Shown one piece after another: positions 1 to 11,103 of a stretch of 64,000 bases of DNA; the stretch's first letter is position 1, and each line of letters begins with the position of its first letter. Source of the stretch: Patellaria atrata CBS 101060 (taxonomy: Eukaryota; Ascomycota; Dothideomycetes; Patellariales; Patellariaceae); the NCBI GenBank assembly GCA_010093705.1, contig MU006089.1, forward strand, positions 11,099 to 75,098. Direction: 5' to 3'. The notes below the pieces were generated by a model, which saw only the letters and a program-made list of their open reading frames with translations, searched no databases and was not told the origin of the DNA. The translations under genes and the position numbers were made by a program.

Positions 1-420
1 AATTTATATTAATAATTTATATTAATAATTTATATTAATTATAATAATATTATAAAAATTAAATTAAAATTTTATTATTATAAATTTTATAATAATAAAA
101 ATTATAATTTAATTTTTTTAATTTAATTTTTTTATAATATAATTAAATTATATTAATTATAATATAATAATATAAAAATTATAATAAAATTAATATAATA
201 AAATTAATATAATAAAATTAATATAATAAAATTAATATAATAAAATTAATATAATAAAATTAATATAATAAAATTAATATAATAAAATTAATATAATAAA
301 ATTAATATAATAAAATTAATATAATAAAATTAATATAATAAAATTAATATAATAAAAAATTAAATTAAAAAGAAAAAAAATTATAATTAAATAATTTATT
401 ATTATAAAGTTTATATTAAT
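1..420. repeat. A/T-only low-complexity block
   Basis: The first 371 bases contain only A and T, and the block stays almost pure A/T to about 420 before ordinary sequence begins. It opens with repeats of a roughly 13-bp TTTATATTAATAA unit, passes through irregular A/T runs, and includes a perfect 14-bp tandem array (separate entry). There is no coding potential. The composition is more extreme than the 70-85% AT usual for RIP-mutated isochores, so this may be the edge of an AT-rich minisatellite, a centromere-like or subtelomeric block, or a mitochondrial-type insertion. The sequence alone does not decide. Bases 421-679 show no gene. Confidence 0.9.
181..348. repeat. 14-bp minisatellite, 12 perfect copies
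   Basis: The unit ATAATAAAATTAAT is repeated head to tail twelve times without a mismatch. A thirteenth partial copy follows at 349 and degrades into an A run. The lack of divergence between copies indicates recent expansion or ongoing homogenisation by slippage or unequal exchange. Confidence 0.95.
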
Positions 421-679
421 GGAATTTTAGCTTTATTGAATAAGGAATAATGGAGAGTTATTTATTATCTATAATATCATTATATCTCTTCTAGGACGCG
501 TTCTAGTGCGGTTAGTTCGTTATTCACGGGTCTTTCATATGACCTTGATAAGCAGCTGACCCGATTAGGTACTGCACGATTAATCTCCGCAATACGAACA
601 AATCAATAGGACGTTACAACATCCATCCCATATATACATCCCGAAAACCATTATGCGCATGCTTTCCCCTTATTCCCTG

Positions 680-1973
680 TCATTTATACAAAATCCCCTC
701 AACCTCCTCCGCAATCGCCAAACAACTCGTCAACCCTGGACTCTCGATCCCCAACAAATTCACCCACGCCTCATAGCCCTCCTCTTTTTTTATCCAGAAA
801 TCCAAGAATCCTGTTCCCCCCACCACACTTCCCCCCTTACCTAACTTCGGCCTTATACCAGCATAGTCCAGACTTATCGCATCTCTGTCGATACCCGGGA
901 GGTAGGACTGAATCGCGTCTAGAGCTTCCGTGAGCCGGGAATTGTTGACGGAAAGATCATTAGGGTCCGATACCCACTCGACATCCGGTCCGAAGCGCAT
1001 GCGCCCGGCCATGTCAAGGGTTAGATGCGTGCCCAACCCACCTAGTCCAGGTGTTGGAGCGGGGTATACCAGCGTCTTGGGTTTCGGGTGGGAGCCCGAG
1101 TATGAAAAGTAACTTCCCTTGGCGTAAAACGGTTCTATAGCCTTCTCGGGCCCGACAATGGAGTTGTAGAGAGGTATTGAGGCCAGACCTGCGGAATTGA
1201 TCAATACTTCTACGGTTATTGGCTCCTCGCAGTCTTTGATATGGACTTCCCATCCGCCGGTCCCGTTGCGGATGGGCGCAATTCGCGAGACGGGGCTGTT
1301 GAAGGCGCATACCCCACCCCTATCTTCAAACTCGCCCTGAAGCGCTTGCATCAGGCTGTGGCTGTCGACAATGCCCGTTGTGGGGGACTCGAGAATCCCA
1401 GCTTCGGCGCGCACGTCAGGTTCGCGGCGCTTTGCTTCGTCGAGGGAGACGAAGTGCGTGGGGACATCGATGGTCTTGGAAAATGTGTGAACTTTTTCGA
1501 GTTCGGCCATCTGTTGGGAGTCTTGCGCTACGATCCATTTACCGCAGTTCATGTGGGGGATCGAACGCCGAGCGCAGTAGTCGTAGAGGAGGTGTTTACC
1601 GCGGAGGCAGAGTTTGGTTTTGAGAGAGGTGGGACTATAGTAGAGGCCTGCGTGAATAACCTGGGGATTCCATAACTCAGTTAGTCTTATAGTCTCAATC
1701 ATTCGTATTATCTGTCGAACACCGCCAAGTACTTATGTTCAGATGTACCTCTGAGTTTCTACTGCTTGTCTCTGTACCAGGATGGCTATGCCGCTCGATC
1801 AGGACCGTCGAAGTACCTTCTCTGCCTTGCAATTGACGTGCTACTGCCAATCCCACAACACCACCGCCGATTACCGCGTGCGTGAAATCTGCATCACGAA
1901 CTGCACTCGTTGAGAATGGCCTATTTAGCCTTACAAGCTGTCGCAAGGCGGGACGAGCGAACATGTTGCGCAA
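680..1973 (-). CDS. L-2-hydroxyglutarate dehydrogenase, mitochondrial (FAD-dependent)
   Basis: A DAO-fold FAD oxidoreductase of the L2HGDH family, which oxidises L-2-hydroxyglutarate to 2-oxoglutarate in mitochondria and so repairs a by-product of malate dehydrogenase. Two exons, 1973-1749 and 1660-680, are separated by an 88-bp intron (donor GTACAT, branch ACTAAC, acceptor CCCAG) and give 401 aa. The N-terminus is Arg/Ser-rich with an FSTSAV segment, typical of a mitochondrial presequence. The dinucleotide-binding motif [13 protein letters not shown] is at about residues 35-47. The family signature [14 protein letters not shown] spans the exon junction, which confirms the splice. The C-terminal [17 protein letters not shown] is the usual FAD-contacting end. 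Length matches fungal homologues. The family assignment is firm; the substrate is inferred from the family. Confidence 0.92.
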
Positions 1974-2362
1974 TGCCGCAATTGATGCTCAAGATTATTG
2001 AAATAGAATGAAATACATACTGAACTTCGATGTGAGGGTCAGATATTGCACACTAAGTCTCTTCTATAAGAGTATTGTAGTTGGGATGTAACGCGACCGA
2101 AGAAAAAGGTGTGACGTTGTGAACTCGGGTTAGTTGTTGCTTATCGTCGGGCCGATAAGAAGACGATAAGGGTGATCACGTGTTCGATAGGTTTGAAGTA
2201 GGGGAAGATAGATACGCGAAACCATAAAAAAGAATACGGATATTGTGATATGTGGGAAAAATAGTTTTTCTATCCAAATAAAACTCCTGAATGACGTATC
2301 CGCTCTGAACTCCATCCCGGGTATCATCGCGAAAATTCTAGCCCCCAACGGTCCGTGTATCT
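1974..2362. other. Intergenic: L2HGDH promoter and EXO70 3' side
   Basis: 389 bases between two minus-strand genes. The interval must hold the EXO70 3' UTR and the L2HGDH promoter. I see no supportable ORF or RNA gene. Confidence 0.7.
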
Positions 2363-4309
2363 TCAAGCCAGACCGGACAGAACAGATCCTAGCTCCTTCT
2401 TATCATATTTGACATATTTCCCTTTACCCTTGTCGATCTCGTGATATCTATCCCAGAATCTTCCATATAGGGGTTCGATAAAAGCTTGAATCTCTCTCGC
2501 CAACATTACCCTAACTTCTCTTTCCATCTTGAAGCTCTTATGTTTCGCCACAAGGTCATCGAAACTCATATTAAAGTTCTTGAACTTTTCTTTGATCGCT
2601 TCCTTATCCTTAGAGGCTAATCCCTTAACTACCGCTGCGGAGTCAATTGAACCACCCCCAGAGTGCGGTCGACCTCCGCGGTTGGTGTATTGAACGTCCA
2701 AAAGGTAGGTAGAAGGTTCTCGCCAGGCCTCGTTGTACATGCTCACAGACTTCTTGCGCCAGCTCTCAAGTTTGATTACTGCGCCTCCAAGAAGATCTCC
2801 AAGGTCTGAGTTTCGTATCATTCGCTCGATGATAGCAACATTGTTAGCTATGAAGACTCCTTGGAGCTGTCTGCTCTTCAATAAGGCTCGTGCTTTGGAT
2901 TCCAGGTTAGATAGCAGAGTATCAAGGGTATCGATTGCGTAGTGTTCGAATAATTGTTTGCCATCCGCGCCCACGTCGAAAGATCTGAGAGATGGAAGAG
3001 ATGTCGAGGAGGACGATGAGGGTGCGGTAGACCAACCACCGTCACCTAAAGAGGTCATAAGGGATGACAGAGGAGCCAAATAAGATGTCATTGTTTGCAG
3101 ACGAGTCATAATATCCGCTGTCACTGGAATGGAACCACCATCTATAGGGAGAGCAACAAGGCTTTGAACTCGAGACCTTGTATCTTCGAGCAGTTTTGGT
3201 AAGGACGCTTTTGATGTTTCGCGTATCGGTTGCACACAGTCAGCGATAGTCCTCTTCAACTCCCCAGTTCGACTTTCGACACTTATGGATAAGTTCGATA
3301 CGATGTCCATAACCTCATATCCCAAGAAGCAATCGGTCATCAGATTGTTTTTGATATGAGTGTTGAGCTCTCTTAAGGTCTTGGAGAACTCTGTCAACGA
3401 GCTTTGACATGTGAAGTTATAGACGCGACCCCACTCATCGCGAGCAAAGACAGGGCAAATATTTCCATATTCAGCCACAAAGAGACCTTCCATTGCTTGT
3501 GCGTATGTTCCAATCCCATTTGTTCCCTGTCGATATATTGCATCTGCCGTGGTTTTGCGCGCTGTCGATACGGTTGCTACGGCTGAGTTCCTTAACGATT
3601 TTGCCATATATTCTCCACGAATATCTGCGTATATCCTTGCGGTTGGAGTGTCTCTCACATCACTTTGAGACATTGTAGCCACCGAAGCACTAATGTGTGT
3701 ATTGATTAACCTTAATCTCGAGGATTTCTCTTGTGGTATCGCAGGAAACGGTAATGCTACAGAACAGGGTTTAGCGCTACTCAATATGATGTACATTTTT
3801 ACAATACCTTTTGTTACATAATGCAATGGTTCAACAGGTCGTACATCGTCTAGTAGTATATCCTTGAAGACGTCTTCCAATTGACTTGTTCCTAGTCTTA
3901 TCAGGGCGTTAAGCTCCCCTATAGCCTGTTGGTTGGATCGTAAATTGGAATGCTTGAGATCTCCCAAGGCTTGAGTTGTTCGGTCGAGTGAGGCTATATA
4001 ATCCGTTAAGCCAGTTTTACGAGGACCAGATCGGATGATACGCTCTTCTCGATTCCTTTGGTCCAACGGTTCCCGTATTCGATCGATAGCTTCTAACATC
4101 CTATCGACATTGGAATTCATAACCTGCAGTCTTTGTGTATTCCCGTATATGGGGCCGATAGCTTCAGCTACTGCGTTCCCACTAGTTTCGAGCCTGTTCA
4201 TTGAGCCTTGGATACGCTTCGTAAGGTTCTTCAGCTTCTCAAGGTCGGAGTAGAGGATCTCAACTTCTGCGCTGTCCTCGACCAGAGAACTAGTACGAGG
4301 TGCAACCAT
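2363..4309 (-). CDS. EXO70: Exocyst complex subunit Exo70
   Basis: An intronless 648-aa protein, the usual size for fungal Exo70. The exocyst tethers secretory vesicles to the plasma membrane at hyphal tips and septa. Exo70 binds PI(4,5)P2 and Rho GTPases at the membrane. The N-terminal ~120 residues are a long helical region (EILYSDLEKLKNLTKRIQGS, followed by NSNVDRMLEAIDRIREPL), as in other Exo70 proteins. The C-terminal domain ends in the conserved FIEPLYGRFWDRYHEI followed by a Lys-rich tail (DKGKGKYVKYDKK), the region known in yeast to contact phosphoinositides. The start MVAPRTSS is the only sensible ATG. It is divergently oriented from the phospholipase gene on its upstream side, with 563 bp between them. 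Confidence 0.95.
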   Translation of the reverse strand: MVAPRTSSLVEDSAEVEILYSDLEKLKNLTKRIQGSMNRLETSGNAVAEAIGPIYGNTQRLQVMNSNVDRMLEAIDRIREPLDQRNREERIIRSGPRKTGLTDYIASLDRTTQALGDLKHSNLRSNQQAIGELNALIRLGTSQLEDVFKDILLDDVRPVEPLHYVTKGIVKMYIILSSAKPCSVALPFPAIPQEKSSRLRLINTHISASVATMSQSDVRDTPTARIYADIRGEYMAKSLRNSAVATVSTARKTTADAIYRQGTNGIGTYAQAMEGLFVAEYGNICPVFARDEWGRVYNFTCQSSLTEFSKTLRELNTHIKNNLMTDCFLGYEVMDIVSNLSISVESRTGELKRTIADCVQPIRETSKASLPKLLEDTRSRVQSLVALPIDGGSIPVTADIMTRLQTMTSYLAPLSSLMTSLGDGGWSTAPSSSSSTSLPSLRSFDVGADGKQLFEHYAIDTLDTLLSNLESKARALLKSRQLQGVFIANNVAIIERMIRNSDLGDLLGGAVIKLESWRKKSVSMYNEAWREPSTYLLDVQYTNRGGRPHSGGGSIDSAAVVKGLASKDKEAIKEKFKNFNMSFDDLVAKHKSFKMEREVRVMLAREIQAFIEPLYGRFWDRYHEIDKGKGKYVKYDKKELGSVLSGLA

Positions 4310-4872
4310 CTTTGCGAACTTTATATGACGATTTGCGATGTTGAGTAAATGAATACGTATAAGAATATTTTAGAGACGAATCAAGGAGTGAGTAAAGAGT
4401 ACGTCTAGGGAATATGACCCATCATGGTTTGCAGGATTTGGGAATTGACCAAATTGGTGGGTCTTGTTCCTGAAAGAGGGGTTAATCAAAAGGAACAGAT
4501 GGGAGGGTATAAGGAGGTTTAAGGTGGTTAATATCTACCTAGATTAGACGGGAGAATTGAAGCTTGGGGGAAAAAGGACGCTAGTTCTTGTTCTAATTCT
4601 AGCCGCGGAAGCTCTTGAGTCGATAAGCTTTTGAGTTTAGACGCTAGCTTCATCGGTACGAGTCAGGAACGGGCAATCGTAATTGCGCGTTTCGCATGTC
4701 ACCTCGTCATCCAACTTCAATTTATTCGCCATGTTGAAAAACCGGGAAACGTACCTTTACCATCTCAATAATCACATCAACTTGGTTACTATATTGTTCT
4801 TATCTGGTTTTACTGCAAATTTTCATCCTTTCTGGATTATGTGAAGCTTCGACCTTGAATTAAACTTATTTT
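4310..4872. promoter_or_regulatory. Divergent promoter region EXO70 / phospholipase
   Basis: 563 bases shared by two genes transcribed away from each other. No ORF is credible here and I recognise no specific operator. The interval should contain both promoters and 5' UTRs. Confidence 0.6.
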
Positions 4873-7512
4873 ATGGATCTCCGATTCCAACGTGGGACGA
4901 AGTTGTCGCGGACATGGAGGAGCATATGCTGCCGGTACTGCTTACAGACACCTGAGATTTCACCCTGAACTAACTGTTGTCTGCGCAGTGCTCCACAATG
5001 TCGCCAGTATCATGCTCATCCTACTTCAAACCGTCCCAAATTGTCACTTCGCACAAAGACTACCGTATGTCTAGTAACAGCGGCCGCCACTACTCTCGCG
5101 ACCATTACAATTTGTCGACCAAAGGTTAACAGCTTCTCAAACAACCTGAACCCCTACCTCATTCATTCAGAAAGTTCAGAAGACGCGTCTTTTTGGGCGA
5201 AGCGCATTCCTTTCGTTGGTAATCGGAAACACAATCAATCGGGCGAGACCAACTCCGAAGACCAGCCCAGTCATACCGAAGCCGGGCAACAGGAACCGCC
5301 GTCTCAGACTATAATAGTAGGTGAAGGACAGGATACCGGAAACGGTCCAGAACCGGAGTCGAAATTGGGCCCAAGGTCAACTTTTATACCTTCCTTAGAG
5401 GTACCCTCCATTGAGTGGTCCACAATTGGAGATAGAATCACAGACTTCATAATCCCAGAGTGGGCCAGATTACTCCCCGGATATTTTAGTAAGCTACAGG
5501 ATGAACTTTCCATGGCTCCCGGTTCTCTGGCTCAGGAAGTATGGTGGGAAGCGAACGATCCCGAAGTTAACCCCGAGATTCTATGGGATGCATCGGTTCG
5601 TATATCAGATGACATCTGTGATGATGAAAAGAGATTTCGTAGGGCTCGCAAATCATTTACAAGATGCGGTCTAGCGAAGTATTTAGACATCCCTGAAGAT
5701 GAGATACATCCGGATGATGTTCCAGTAATAGCGATGTGCGGCTCGGGTGGTGGACTACGAGCTTTAGTCTCGGGGGCATCGTCCTATCTATCAGCAAAGG
5801 AGGCGGGTTTGTTTGATTGTATAACATATACAGCAGGTGTGAGTGGCAGTTGCTGGTTACAGACCCTCTATTACTCCTCTCTTGCTATGCAGGACCATGG
5901 AAGGCTCATTAACCATCTGAAGAATAGACTTGGTGTTCATATCGCATATCCTCCATCGGCACTTGCACTGATAAGTAGCGCACCTACAAACAAGTTCCTC
6001 CTTAGTGGAATCGTAGAGAAAGCGAAAGGAGTTCCAGACGCTACTTTTGGTATTGTGGATCTCTACGGTTTGCTTCTCGCTGCTAGACTCCTCGTTCCTA
6101 AAGGGGAGCTCTCGATCGACGATAGAGACCTTAAGGTTTCGAATCAAAGACGTTTCATAGATAATGGGTCAAATCCACTTCCTATCTATACTGCTATTCG
6201 TCACGAGATACCAATCGAAGAGCAAGAAGACAAGGGACCAATATCTGCGACTATCGAAGCTAAAAAGGAAGCTTGGTTCCAATGGTTCGAGTTCACGCCC
6301 TACGAATTCTGGTGTGAGGAACTCAACGCTGGTATTCCTACTTGGGCTGTTGGCCGCAAGTTTCTAAACGGCAAGACAGTATGGCGGAGTAATGATCTCG
6401 CGCTCCCAGAAGTGCGCACGCCATTGCTCATGGGTATTTGGGGATCCGCCTTCTGCGCAACATTATCACACTACTATAAGGAAGTACAACCGCTTCTACA
6501 AGGCTACCTTGGTTTCGTAGGTATAGACGAGATGCTCAGCGAACGGGACGAGCAACTCATTAAGATGCATCCCATTGACCCAGCTGCGATCCCCAACTTC
6601 GCGCTAGGTCTCAAGGAACAACTTCCCCAAAGTGTTCCTGCGAGTATTTATTCGAACTCTCACTTTCAGCTCATGGACGCTGGTATGAGCAATAACTTAC
6701 CCATATACCCACTACTACGACCCGGCCGTGACGTGGATATCCTAATCGCTTTCGACGTCTCAGCAGATGTCAGGACAGATAACTGGCTCAAGGTAGCCGA
6801 TGGATATGCCCGCCAGCGTGGCATCAAAGGTTGGCCTATCGGCTCCGGTTGGCCCACCGATACAGAAACAACCGAACAAATCGCCGATGAACTCGATAGC
6901 GCACAAGCCGCGACCCCTGAGGAAGCGGCGCAGAGGATTGGAGATGCCCAAACTGCCCAAGAAACCCAAGAACAGGCAGCCCAGGATCGAGCAGCCCAGG
7001 ACCAAGCAACCCTGGCCCATGTTCTCCCGCAGCCAGAAGATGCAGCACAGAAAGAGAAGATGCAGAAGAAGGCTTCAGACCTCGGCTTCTGCACCGTTTG
7101 GGTCGGCACCACGGAGGAACGAACCAGCGATGATGAACCCCCTCAATCCAAGCGCGTAGAAGAAGACTGGGAGCTCATGCAACCTGATGCTGGCATTACG
7201 GTAATCTATTTTCCCTTTCTGTCCAATCCCACTATTCCAGATATTGATCCGCAAACGAGCGATTACATGTCGACTTGGAATTTCGTGTATACGCCAGAGC
7301 AGGTCGATAAGGTAGTTGCATTAGCCAGAGCAAACTTCGAGGAAGGGAAAGAGCAAACGAAGAGGGCAGTTAGAGCGGTGTATGAGAGGAAGAGGACCAA
7401 GCGATTGGAAAGGGAAGAAGAACAGCGGAGGAGAAGGAAACAGTGGAAGATGAGACTAGGACTTGTAGGAAAGACTTTAGGAGAGGGAGGACAGGGGGAT
7501 CATTTCAGCTGA
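4873..7512 (+). CDS. Cytosolic PLA2-type phospholipase, probably mitochondrial
   Basis: A member of the PLA2c/lysophospholipase catalytic family, which releases fatty acids from glycerophospholipids. The oxyanion-hole motif GSGGGLRAL is near residue 272. The nucleophile elbow GVSGSCW puts the catalytic Ser near 306, and MDAGMSNNLP puts the catalytic Asp near 584. The continuous reading frame has no ATG for its first ~155 codons, so I looked for a spliced start. Exon 4873-4934 joined to exon 4989 onward, across a 54-bp intron (donor GTACTG, branch CTAAC, acceptor GCGCAG), keeps frame and yields 861 aa. The new N-terminus is Arg-rich and non-acidic, followed by a hydrophobic Ala/Thr segment (about residues 46-63), so an inner-membrane-anchored mitochondrial enzyme is plausible. 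The C-terminus has Gln/Ala-rich and charged low-complexity stretches. The catalytic call is firm; the N-terminus and location are inferred. Confidence 0.88.
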
Positions 7513-7984
7513 TTGAAGGACATCAGATATCATAGAGGCGATGGACTATTAGAGCTGCCTAGACAGTTACATTAAATTTAAAAAGATGAAGTTACTTGAT
7601 CTTTCGGCGATGCAGCAGCGCCGAGCTTGATACCAGCTCAGGATTTACATCACAACAATGATTTGATACTGATACAGCACGCCCAGCCGCTAGGGATAAG
7701 TCAATAAGACTGCCTCCTATCGCAATCACCCATTCATTTCGAAATAAGTCTCCTCTAGTCTCCGCCTCGTATATCCCCATCTCACAACCCTTCCCACACC
7801 CCCCCTTTCATGAAGGGATGAACGGGGGAAGACTTTTCAACTTTTAATTTTCATTCCTATCGACAACCAAGCCTCCTCCAACTACGCTAGAACCTACCAT
7901 CCCAACCAAATACTCAACCCCCTGGACCAACCCAACGGCAAACGCAAAAACAAGTCCCCCTTCCCTTCATACCCTCCCCTCAAC
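7513..7984. other. Convergent intergenic, phospholipase / PLD 3' ends
   Basis: 472 bases between two convergent stop codons. The content is expected 3' UTR and polyadenylation sequence with C-rich low-complexity stretches around 7790-7810 and 7910-7980. No gene is supported. Confidence 0.65.
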
Positions 7985-10900
7985 CTACGTATAAATACTC
8001 TCCGTATAAACATTAACCTGCAGCCCCTTCTCCGCCATCTCCGCCTCGCACAAAAAGTCCAACGGCATCCAAACCAAATGGCCCCTGATGCGGTCGAGCT
8101 GCTGCTTGATCTCCTTAACATCGCGCTTCATGTCGTAGATGTGCCCTTGCTTGTGCGGCTCCGGATTGTCCTTGGGCGGGTCGGATTTCCCCTTTTCGCG
8201 GGCTTTGGATAGCTCGGCGACGGAGATGTCGTTGGGGAGGAAGGTGTGGTAGTCGTCGAATGTTTTGACTGGGAAAGGGGGGTTTAGTGGGGGTTTTGGA
8301 GATGTGGTAGCGGGAATGATAAGGGGGCTGATGGAGGGGGAAAGGAGGGTCGAAGGGGAAAGCTACTCACTGCAGTTATCTGGATCTGCGTGAAATAGGT
8401 CCCTGAATACCTCTGTGTTCACAGTTGCTTGTTCCGTCCATGTCTTCCACAGCCTATCGCTTAGCGGGTCGGCTACAAATTCGTATTCTTCGCCCTCGTA
8501 GACTGTATTCGGACTATCCCCTGGCGGGAACGCGTTGGTTTCGTCGCCTGGGGTGAGGTCCTGCGCTGGAAGGAGACCGAGGTGCTCGCGCCAGAGGTAC
8601 CGGCGAAGGGTTGCTGCGTGGAAGCCTGCTTGGTAGGGCTCGCCGTTCATGGTTGAGTCGATGAATTTGGTGTCGGTCATGACGATGCTGAGTTCGGAGT
8701 CGTGGAAGCCTAATTGGGACTGGAAGTTATTAGTATGCTTGCACTTATCTAACTAGAGTGTGGAGGAATTACTCTATCGTTGATGTTTGAGCTTCCGCAG
8801 ATCACTGTCTTGTCATCTACTATCAAAATTTTGGCGTGTATATATAGCTCTTCCTGGATGAAATTCTCTTTTTCGAGTTCTAAATCATCGTCCCATGCTT
8901 CTTCTGATACTTTGTTCCCGCCCAACATGGCGTCTTTAGCGATGGTGTCTACACTCAAAGCCTTCTCCGCATCTTTTAAGCCCACGGCTTCCCGTTTAGA
9001 TTCAAACTGTTTCTTTTTGTCACTGTACCGTTTTTGTTCTTCTTCTCTATCACTGTCGCTATCACCTTCTCCCTCACTAGACGACGAGTCACCCGTGGTC
9101 CCATGAATCCCACTACCCATAAGTTCTTCAGCTTCAGCACGCTGTACGTCTTGGTATTTGACTCCAGACTCCTCTTCCTGTCTCCTAAGAGCTGATGTAG
9201 AGTTGAGACGGTCATATGATCTGAGATTGAAGACAAAAATATGCTCGTGCGGATCCACTCCTTGCGCCTTGATTTGACCCATGATAGAATGCTCACCTCG
9301 ATTGAGTGACTTGTATTGATAATCCATGATCGCCCTGGTCCAAGTTAGCATTTCCTTCATTATTTTGATCGCGGGTGCAAAAACCTCGTGCCAGTTGCTG
9401 CATCATCCCTTAGATCACCAGCGAATCCGGGAACAGCAGGAATCACGACGATGACGCGGAACTTCCGTCCTTCTTTGCCGGCTCTTACGACTGCGTCAAC
9501 AATCGCTTTTCCGATCTCATTATGAATCGGTGACTGTTTGTCGCCAGTTGCAGTGACTGGACCTATATTAGCAAAATCACTAACATGAAGGGGGCCTCCT
9601 AATCTCATACGTACTGAAGAATTGATTCTCGATATAAACATAATGCTGAGCATTACTAATTACCTCACAGTAAGCATTCTGAATGCTATGATCCACAAGG
9701 ATACCACTGCTCCAATCTGCACTACTCCTCACGAGCTGCGCGGTTACAGATCCTTGGTTTTCTCGACGTTTCGTATCTAGGGGTGATAATGGGTGGCGAA
9801 TATAGTCTCCCACAGGAAATTTGGGCCGCTGAACACCTACAAGGTCTTCGTCCTCTCCTGTACGTCCCTCTATTTCAAGCCAATCATATCTTGCATCACG
9901 CTTATACTTGTCGCGCTTGCAAAAATTCCATCGAAGGACAAAATGCTCTGCAATATCATACACACAAGGTCCAATGAGACCCATAGCTACGTCATGCCAG
10001 GGCATACGGCCGAATTCGGCTTTACTGAGCTCGTTTGATTTCCAATCCGAGACGTTTTGGAAATCCATTATTCTATTGTTGTTGAAATCTTGGCCGGGGA
10101 AGATTTCATTTTGCACTCCTGATGGATGAACATCGGACAAGGGGTGCTGGTGATGATCCCAACGTCCGAAACATAGATCCAGACCACCGATGAAAGCCAA
10201 GTCATAATCGATAACGATGAATTTCTCATGATGTGCCTGTATCTTACGTCAATACTTGGTTTGAATACAGTATACAGCACATACGCACCCAGTAGAAGGT
10301 CATATCTCCCACATTTTCGAAAACATTGTGATCTGGATGCCGCATAACTGTGATATTGCCATGTCCCTTTGTACCTTCCGGACATAGTCCCATCAGAGCA
10401 TGCTTGGTGTGAGCACTATTGCAAGTCAATGCTTGTTGTACCTATTCGTTGAATATATTAGCATAACGCTTTCGAGGTTCAGTTCAATCTAGAATACCTC
10501 CTTGTATACAATAACATAGATCTTAACCCCCTCCTCCGCTTTCCTTTTCAAAAGCTTGTCTAGCCTATACTCCTGGTGATAAAATGGTGGTCGACGTAAG
10601 AACTAAGTTAATCAGCCTTGCAATCACCCCACAGCGATTTCGGAACTGGCATATATCAAGGAATCTATTGACACGGGATGACATACAAGTTCTGGACTTA
10701 ACCACCAGTCTTCGATGTATATCGTCTCCTTTGCCCTTTCCAGTGCGACACTAACAGCCCAGAAATAATCTCTCCCATCGACATACCACTTAACCAGATT
10801 ACCCTCTCTTTCAGGAAAGTAACTCTCGAACCGGTGGCTCTCGCATATTTTCGTCCGTTTTTCGTCACAGGCCTGCTCATGTTCCTCATCATGACGGTGA

Positions 10901-11103
10901 TTGGGGTTAACCAGGTTTTTGAGCTTCCCAAGTTTGTTCTTTAGATGGTAAGTATGAACTACGAGCTTGTGGACAGGGTTCTCCTCATGCGTTTTGATTT
11001 TTTGCCGAGTATGGGGTAAAGGATGTAAGATCTTGTCTTTGAGATTGTGATGGTTATGCTTATCAGCAGGAGGACCTGTCCCGTTTGGAGGAGTTGTTGC
11101 CAT
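7985..11103 (-). CDS. Phospholipase D (two HKD motifs)
   Basis: Hydrolyses phosphatidylcholine to phosphatidic acid and choline. Eight exons read 11103-10687, 10602-10498, 10441-10289, 10236-9615, 9562-9385, 9334-8773, 8719-8371 and 8268-7985. The seven introns are 50-102 bp, all GT-AG, and the sum divides evenly into 889 aa. The first catalytic motif HEKFIVID (HxKxxxxD) is near residue 228 and the second, HAKILIVD followed by GSSNINDR, near 658. The linker has the family segments ENQFFS, ATGDKQSP and VVIPAVPGF. An acidic Ser/Glu-rich insert lies between the two halves. The PX and PH domains of the long Spo14/PLD1 form are absent, so this is the shorter filamentous-fungal type. The stop lies just after a VWMPLDFL-containing tail. 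The neighbouring convergent gene is also a phospholipase. Confidence 0.93.

Noticed and set aside
181-348. Minisatellite considered as a CRISPR-like array
   Set aside because: There are no spacers between units, the sequence is pure A/T, and the host is a eukaryote.
6666-7159. Frames of up to 148 codons antisense and alternate to the phospholipase C-terminal repeats
   Set aside because: Produced by Gln/Ala-rich low-complexity coding DNA of the real gene; no independent evidence.
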